Positions 53,580 to 58,414 of a stretch of DNA of 58,414 nt are shown here, in pieces. Position 1 is the first letter of the stretch. Every line of letters starts with the position of its first letter. The notes beneath the pieces were generated by a model. It was not told where the DNA came from and searched no databases. It worked only from the letters and a program-made list of their open reading frames with translations. A program made the position numbers and the translations under genes. The stretch comes from DATDXN01 sp035289305 (GTDB lineage Bacteria; Patescibacteriota; Microgenomatia; UBA1406; HO2-37-13b), in the NCBI GenBank assembly GCA_035289305.1, contig DATDXN010000015.1, positions 1-58,414 of the forward strand, written 5' to 3'.

Positions 53580-56395
53580 GGTATTTTTTTTACCATCAGC
53601 TTTTCACCTTTTTGAATTTCTTTTGCCATTACTTTTTGTTTAATAAGATCTGCAAATTTTTGCGGATAATCAGGAAGAGTCACCGCGATGAGATCCGTTG
53701 GCGCAAGGCCCTGCGCTTTTCTCTCAAGTTGTATGGAACGTATAAGCTCTCGCACAGTGCCCATTTCAGTATCCTGATTGGACTTATCTGCTGTTTTATC
53801 GGGAATAGTAATATCGCCTGCTTCTCCTGCATACATTAATACCTTCACATTCACCTCTTCCAAAACGACCCGTTCAATGTCTCCTTTTATACGAAAAGGC
53901 CCGCTATATGAAACTACATTGAGGGGAATTCTCACAGCAATAGTATGTTTTTTTCTCAAGGCATGAATTGCTGAAGCCAACTGTATCCCTTGATTCATTT
54001 CATTTTCAAGCTTTTTATCATGATGGGACGCATACGTTTCTTTCGTGTAGGGCCAATCTGATAAATGTACTGATGTTTCATTGGTGAGATTTTTGTATAT
54101 TTCTTCGCTGATAAAAGGGGCAAATGGAGCAAAGACCTTTGTATACTGCACAAGCACCTCCCACAATGTTTGATATGCATCCTTTTTGTCTTGTATATCT
54201 TTCACATGTGGTGCCACACGTTCACGTATTCTTCGCACATACCATTTTGAAAGATCATTGATAAAAACGTGCGCATGATTGACCGCATTAGAAACATCAT
54301 ACTGTTCAAGACTTTCATTCACATTTTTTGTCATTCCCCAAAGACGAGACAGTATCCACCGATCAAGTATATGTGTGGGTTTAAACGCTTTTTTGAGCGG
54401 TGACCATTTGTTTGAAGATGCATAGGTGATAAAAAATTTATATACATTCCACAATATCAGAAGCATTCCTCTGACCTGATCTTTGTATTCTTTTTCAGAA
54501 ATACAAACATCCTCACCCTTCATCACGGGACTACTCAAAAGATAGAGGCGCAGTGCATCACCGCCATGCGTGAGAAGCATTTCACGAGGATCGGGATAAT
54601 TATGATAGTTTTTGCTCATTTTACGGCCATCATCACCCAAAATCACTCCTGTAACGACAACATTTTTAAAGGCGAAAGATGAAAAAATTGCGTTTGCGAC
54701 AACGTGAAGCACATAAAACCACGCTCTGATTTGACCTGTATATTCGGCGATAAAGTCAGGAGGAAAAAAATCGGGGAGCTTCACCTGTTTGTTGAAAGGA
54801 TAATGCACCTGTGCCCACGGGGCTGATGCGGCCTCGATCCAGCTATCAAGTACCTCACTCACTCTGCGCGCACGCTTACCACATTTTATACATGTGACTA
54901 CCACGTTATCAACTGCCGGTCTGTGAAGATCTTTCACTTTCTGCCCCGATCTCTCTTCAAGTTCCTTCACACTTCCTGGCACGAAACGCTCCCCGCACGC
55001 ACACTCCCATACAGGCACGGGCGAACCAAAATAGCGATTTCGTGAAATACACCAGTCAGGCGCAGCCTCCATGCTTTTTAAAAATCTGCCATGCTTGAAA
55101 TGATCAGGAAACCAATAAATATCTTCATTTGTCTTCTTCATTCTTTCTTTAAGCTGCTGAACATCGACATACCACGCATCGTACGGGGCATAATACAAGC
55201 GCGTGCGGCAACGCCAGCACAGGGGAATACTGTGCGTATGAGGTGTCTCGCTGTACAAAAGACCACGTTTCTTCAATTCTTCATTAATCAATGGATTTGC
55301 CTCAAGATAATTCATTCCCCCCCATTGTGGCACTTCTTTTTTGATAATTCCCTCCTCATCCACATGCAGCACTACCTGAATATGCTCTTTTTTCATGACA
55401 GCTAAATCTTCCTCGCCATATGGAGCTATAGTCACAATGCCCGTTCCCTCACCCGCCGTCACAAATTCTCCTCCCACGACGACAAAAGATTTCTTATTTT
55501 TTTCCCGCGGGAAAAATGAAAAATGAGGTTCGTATTTCATACTCAAAAGTTTTTCTCCTTTATACGTTTGCTCTATAGAAAAAGGTCCCTGCAGCATTTT
55601 TGTCGTTGATGCAGCAAGAATATAATATTCATTTCCTTGTTTCACCTTCACATAATCAAGCTGTGGATTAACAGCAAGAGCGGTGGTCACAAGTTTGTTC
55701 CATGGCGTTGTAGACCATGCTAGGAAATAGGTATTTTTCTCGCCTGCCAATTTATATTTATAGATATTGGACGGCTCCGTAACTGATATGTAGTTATCAG
55801 CATCCATCGCTACCTCAAAATTAGAAATAGGAGTCACACAATGAGGACAGTACAAAGATACTCGAAGACCCTTATAAATATAGCCTTTTTCATACATTTG
55901 TTTAAACATCCACATGACTGTCTCCATATAGTCAAAATTCATGGTTTTGTACGCATTTTTGAAATCCACCCATCGACCTATGTGGTCGACATACCATTCC
56001 CATTCAGAAGACACTTCACTCACATAGAACTTACATTCCTTGATAAATCGCTCAATTCCCACTTTGTCTTCAATATCTTTTTTTCGTTTGATATGTAGTT
56101 TGTTTTCGACCTTATTTTCGGCAGGAAGACCGTGACAATCCCAACCCCACAGACGATCAACTCTATATCCCTTCATTGTCCAAAAACGGGGAAAAACATC
56201 TTTGACAATTGAGGAAAGTAGAGTCCCATAATGAGGAAGACCGGTGATAAAGGGCGGACCGTCTAAAAACGTCCATTTTTTTGAAGCAGGGTTTTTCTCG
56301 ACAGATTTTTCAAAAATCCGATTTTTTTTCCAGTAATGCAATATTTTTTCTTCGATCTCTGGAAAATTGGGAAACGCTGAAACAGGATCAAACAT
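53576..56395 (-). CDS. ileS: Isoleucyl-tRNA synthetase, eukaryote-like (type 2)
   Basis: A 939-residue class I synthetase. FLDGPPFITGLPHYGTLLSS (HIGH = PHYG), KGYRVDRLWGWDCHGLPAE, editing domain (ATTPWNKLVTTALAVN is seen as STTPWNKLVTTALAVN), KMSKN in DDGRKMSKNYHNYPDP and the anticodon-binding C-terminus. The HYG and GWDCHGLPAENKVE patterns belong to the eukaryote-like IleS2 group known for resistance to mupirocin. ATG 56395 is chosen: the TTG-started extension to 56434 would cover the TTGCAT-17-TACACT promoter that ends 10 nt before this ATG. Confidence 0.95.
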   Translation of the reverse strand: MFDPVSAFPNFPEIEEKILHYWKKNRIFEKSVEKNPASKKWTFLDGPPFITGLPHYGTLLSSIVKDVFPRFWTMKGYRVDRLWGWDCHGLPAENKVENKLHIKRKKDIEDKVGIERFIKECKFYVSEVSSEWEWYVDHIGRWVDFKNAYKTMNFDYMETVMWMFKQMYEKGYIYKGLRVSLYCPHCVTPISNFEVAMDADNYISVTEPSNIYKYKLAGEKNTYFLAWSTTPWNKLVTTALAVNPQLDYVKVKQGNEYYILAASTTKMLQGPFSIEQTYKGEKLLSMKYEPHFSFFPREKNKKSFVVVGGEFVTAGEGTGIVTIAPYGEEDLAVMKKEHIQVVLHVDEEGIIKKEVPQWGGMNYLEANPLINEELKKRGLLYSETPHTHSIPLCWRCRTRLYYAPYDAWYVDVQQLKERMKKTNEDIYWFPDHFKHGRFLKSMEAAPDWCISRNRYFGSPVPVWECACGERFVPGSVKELEERSGQKVKDLHRPAVDNVVVTCIKCGKRARRVSEVLDSWIEAASAPWAQVHYPFNKQVKLPDFFPPDFIAEYTGQIRAWFYVLHVVANAIFSSFAFKNVVVTGVILGDDGRKMSKNYHNYPDPREMLLTHGGDALRLYLLSSPVMKGEDVCISEKEYKDQVRGMLLILWNVYKFFITYASSNKWSPLKKAFKPTHILDRWILSRLWGMTKNVNESLEQYDVSNAVNHAHVFINDLSKWYVRRIRERVAPHVKDIQDKKDAYQTLWEVLVQYTKVFAPFAPFISEEIYKNLTNETSVHLSDWPYTKETYASHHDKKLENEMNQGIQLASAIHALRKKHTIAVRIPLNVVSYSGPFRIKGDIERVVLEEVNVKVLMYAGEAGDITIPDKTADKSNQDTEMGTVRELIRSIQLERKAQGLAPTDLIAVTLPDYPQKFADLIKQKVMAKEIQKGEKLMVKKIP

Positions 56396-56405
56396 ACTGA
56401 TACGT

Positions 56406-56434
56406 AGTGTAGCAAAAAGAAGAATTTTATGCAA
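56406..56434 (-). promoter_or_regulatory. Promoter of ileS
   Basis: Minus strand TTGCAT (56434-56429), 17-nt spacer, TACACT (56411-56406), 10 nt before the ileS ATG, no SD. Lies just upstream of and overlapping nothing of the ftsZ stop at 56438. Confidence 0.45.
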
Positions 56435-56437
56435 TTT

Positions 56438-57559
56438 CTAGTGGATTTTTTTGCGCAAGAATGTAGGGATATCAAATTCATCATCATCCATCATTACTTC
56501 ATCTTCTTTTTGATCGTTTTTTTCTTTCTGTGCATTGTGGGAGGCAAATATGGTTTCTGATGCATTCTCCTGCTGTTTGCTCTTCATTTTCAAAATACGC
56601 AGACGTGCTTCATCAAATTTCGTGGCAATCACCGTGATTTTCACCTGGTCGGTCATTTTTTCATTGATGACTGCGCCAAAAATAATATCAGCGTCCGCAT
56701 CAACGGTTTTTGCAATGATATTTGCCGCCTCATCTATTTCATTCATGGATAAGTCTGAACCACCCATGACGTTGAAAAGCACCCCTCGTGCGCCCTCAAT
56801 AGATGTCTCAAGAAGAGGAGAGGAAATCGCCTGTTTGATGGCTGCAAGAATTCTTCCCTCACCCGTTCCTGTTCCTATGCCCATAAGCGCCGTACCTGCA
56901 TTGCTCATGATGGTTTTCACATCGGCAAAATCGACGTTGATCAAACCAGGTGTTGTGATCAATTCTGCAATAGCTTTCACACCTTGATGGAGTATTGAGT
57001 CTATTTTTTTAAATGCCTGTGTCACGCCTACTTTTTTATCAATAACCTCCAAAACACGCTGATTTGGAATGATGATGAGCGTATCGACCTTGTCTTTAAG
57101 CTGCGATATGCCTTCCTCTGCTGTTACTTTTCTCCTCGATCCTTCAAAATTAAATGGTTTCGTCACTACTGCAACGGTCAATGCACCGGATTCTTTCCCA
57201 ACTTCTGCCACGATAGGAGCGCCACCCGTGCCAGTGCCACCTCCTTCACCGCATGCGATGAAAATCATGTCTGCGCCGCTTAAATGTTCCTTGATTTTTT
57301 CTCTCGATTCTTCTGCGGCTTTAAGACCAACTTCAGGATCTCCGCCTGACCCAAGTCCTTTTGTGAGATTTTCGCCGATTTGGATTTTTACATGTGCTTT
57401 ATGATGAAGCAATGCTTGAGCATCAGTGTTTAAAATAACAAATTCAACACCACGGATATCTTCCTCAATCATCATGGAAGAAATTGCGTTACCGCCTCCT
57501 CCACCAACTCCCACGACTTTTATTTTTGCTGGTTGTCCTGCTTTGGGTTTAATAAGCAT
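56438..57559 (-). CDS. ftsZ: Cell division GTPase FtsZ
   Basis: A 373-residue tubulin homolog. N-terminal VVGVGGGGGNAISSM (about 16-30), tubulin signature GEGGGTGTGG (104-113), T7 loop NVDFADVKTIM and a C-terminal tail ending DDEFDIPTFLRKKIH, the FtsA/partner-binding peptide (consensus D-I-P-x-F-L-R). All essential elements are present. A TTGCAG-17-TATAAT promoter sits in the 54-nt gap after ftsA, 17 nt before the ATG, giving ftsZ a transcript of its own besides read-through. Confidence 0.97.
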   Translation of the reverse strand: MLIKPKAGQPAKIKVVGVGGGGGNAISSMMIEEDIRGVEFVILNTDAQALLHHKAHVKIQIGENLTKGLGSGGDPEVGLKAAEESREKIKEHLSGADMIFIACGEGGGTGTGGAPIVAEVGKESGALTVAVVTKPFNFEGSRRKVTAEEGISQLKDKVDTLIIIPNQRVLEVIDKKVGVTQAFKKIDSILHQGVKAIAELITTPGLINVDFADVKTIMSNAGTALMGIGTGTGEGRILAAIKQAISSPLLETSIEGARGVLFNVMGGSDLSMNEIDEAANIIAKTVDADADIIFGAVINEKMTDQVKITVIATKFDEARLRILKMKSKQQENASETIFASHNAQKEKNDQKEDEVMMDDDEFDIPTFLRKKIH

Positions 57560-57576
57560 AAAAAGTGAATACTTTC

Positions 57577-57605
57577 ATTATACTTGACCAGAATAATTAC
57601 TGCAA
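57577..57605 (-). promoter_or_regulatory. Promoter of ftsZ
   Basis: Minus strand TTGCAG (57605-57600), 17-nt spacer, TATAAT (57582-57577), 17 nt before the ATG at 57559; no SD. Confidence 0.5.
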
Positions 57606-57613
57606 TCGCGGCC

Positions 57614-58414
57614 TCAAGGAAGAAATGATTTGAAAAGATCAGTGACTTTTTTGAAAGACCCTTTGACAGAAAAATTACGGAAAATTGAACCAAAATCTTT
57701 AAAATGCATTTTTTCCTCACTACCTCTTTTTTCATTGCCATACAAAATAAGACCAACAACCGCTGCAAATGGAGGATACATGACTTCATCAACAAGTCCT
57801 GTGACCCCTTGGGGTACTCCAATGCGGGCTGAAAGCCCGATGACTTTTTTCGCAACCTCCACGACCCCGATGGTTTGTGCTCCACCTCCGGTGATGACTA
57901 AGCCCGAGGGAACCATGGTGAAAAACCCGCTTTTTTCAATCTCCTCAAACACTTTCTCAAAAATTTCATCAAGCCTGGGCTTGATGATTCCATCAGACAC
58001 TGTTTTAAAAGATACGGTCGAAAGTCCTTCAACTAACCGAAGCTCTGCAATATCAATATCATCTTTTCTTAGAGGTTTGAGGAGCGAGTGGTGACCTTCA
58101 TGTTTCTTGTGTATTTTCTCAAGAAGAAATAATTTGATTTTTTCTGCCGAATCAAGAGAAACACGAAGACCTACTGCAATATCGTTGGTGATATGTCGCG
58201 CACCCATCGGTATTGAGGAAGAATATGAAAGCGCTCCGTCTACATACATACACACATCAGTTTTCCCCCCGCCAATATCAACGGTCACGACACCGAGCTC
58301 TTTTTCCGTATCCGAAAGCGTTGACAGAGAACTCGCAAGACCGGAGAAAACATAAGAGCTCCTTTCTATACCCAAATCCGAGAGACTGCGCTCGATGTTG
58401 CGCAGATTTGTGAC
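57614..58414 (-). CDS. ftsA: Cell division protein FtsA, C-terminal two-thirds (cut by window edge)
   Basis: The frame is open to the window edge (first visible residues VTNLRNIERSLSDLGIERSS), giving 266 residues of FtsA, the actin-like membrane tether of FtsZ. Seen: phosphate-2 loop VVTVDIGGGKTDVCMYVDGA, IPMGARHITNDIA, adenosine motif GLVITGGGAQTIGVVEVA and RIGVPQGVTGL. The tail KKVTDLFKSFLP is an amphipathic membrane-targeting helix. A TTG inside the frame at 58375 is not the true start. Operon with ftsZ. Confidence 0.93.
   Translation of the reverse strand, partial: VTNLRNIERSLSDLGIERSSYVFSGLASSLSTLSDTEKELGVVTVDIGGGKTDVCMYVDGALSYSSSIPMGARHITNDIAVGLRVSLDSAEKIKLFLLEKIHKKHEGHHSLLKPLRKDDIDIAELRLVEGLSTVSFKTVSDGIIKPRLDEIFEKVFEEIEKSGFFTMVPSGLVITGGGAQTIGVVEVAKKVIGLSARIGVPQGVTGLVDEVMYPPFAAVVGLILYGNEKRGSEEKMHFKDFGSIFRNFSVKGSFKKVTDLFKSFLP

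Noticed and set aside
56396..56434. 13-codon N-terminal extension of ileS from TTG
   Set aside because: It overlaps a TTGCAT-17-TACACT promoter and the conserved IleS start is at the internal ATG.

Overview
The window reads as chromosome of a Patescibacteria (Candidate Phyla Radiation, CPR) type bacterium: AT-rich, densely packed, many genes overlapping by 1-29 nt, many compact protein versions (UvrC without its C-terminal HhH domain, ATP synthase delta of about 95 residues, a ParB-like protein reduced to its HTH part), several small membrane-anchored envelope proteins typical of the group, and a 23S rRNA gene with no 16S or 5S beside it. TGA is used as a normal stop (for example the enolase stop overlapping the gpmI start), so the UGA=Gly code of Gracilibacteria/SR1 does not apply. 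I cannot place it below the superphylum.

Layout. 1-1.84 kb is a decayed patch: the edge of a nitrilase-family gene, a broken NAD synthetase, GC-rich palindromic spacer, a serine-recombinase remnant and an unrecognised 214-residue protein. 1.88-14.65 kb carries holA and a sugar-phosphate/lower-glycolysis block: phosphomannomutase, phosphoglucose/phosphomannose isomerase, a PsbP-like surface protein, PEP synthase, enolase, iPGM, then a divergent PfkB kinase / acyl-CoA synthetase pair, and rsmI. 14.7-22.7 kb is the excision-repair operon uvrB-uvrA-(transglutaminase-like protein)-uvrC with overlapping ends. 22.7-26.1 kb has a holin-like membrane protein, secG, an anchored family-5 substrate-binding protein, three tRNAs, a Nudix hydrolase and a DUF192 protein.

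26.1-29.2 kb holds the 23S rRNA and tRNA-Ala on the minus strand, with a visible promoter and processing stem. 29.5-36.5 kb is a complete minus-strand F1Fo ATP synthase operon (atpI/Z-B-E-F-H-A-G-D-C) ending in a CDP-alcohol phosphatidyltransferase. 36.5-46.0 kb, also minus, has dnaE, gatB-gatA-gatC, htpX, lemA and polX. 46.0-50.8 kb is a tRNA-rich accessory strip (Asp, a tRNA-Gly half, Gly, Thr, Val) with a LysM protein, a triple zinc-ribbon protein, an Ig-like protein, an O-antigen-ligase-like protein and a GT2 glycosyltransferase. 50.8-58.4 kb has lepB facing a minus-strand division/translation run ftsA-ftsZ-ileS-rodA-rplU-rpmA-parB-like.

Two themes run through the window. First genes of transcription units often have a recognisable -35/-10 promoter ending only 6-17 nt before the ATG and no Shine-Dalgarno, suggesting leaderless or near-leaderless mRNAs, while internal genes such as atpE, lemA and lysM have strong SDs. 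Second, the few spacers are populated by several families of short palindromic repeats, each seen at two or more places. I did not find CRISPR arrays, intact transposons, prophage or a recognisable defence system; the most unusual items are the tRNA-Gly half gene, the unlinked 23S, the catalytic-residue substitutions in iPGM and enolase, and the transglutaminase-like gene embedded in the uvr operon.
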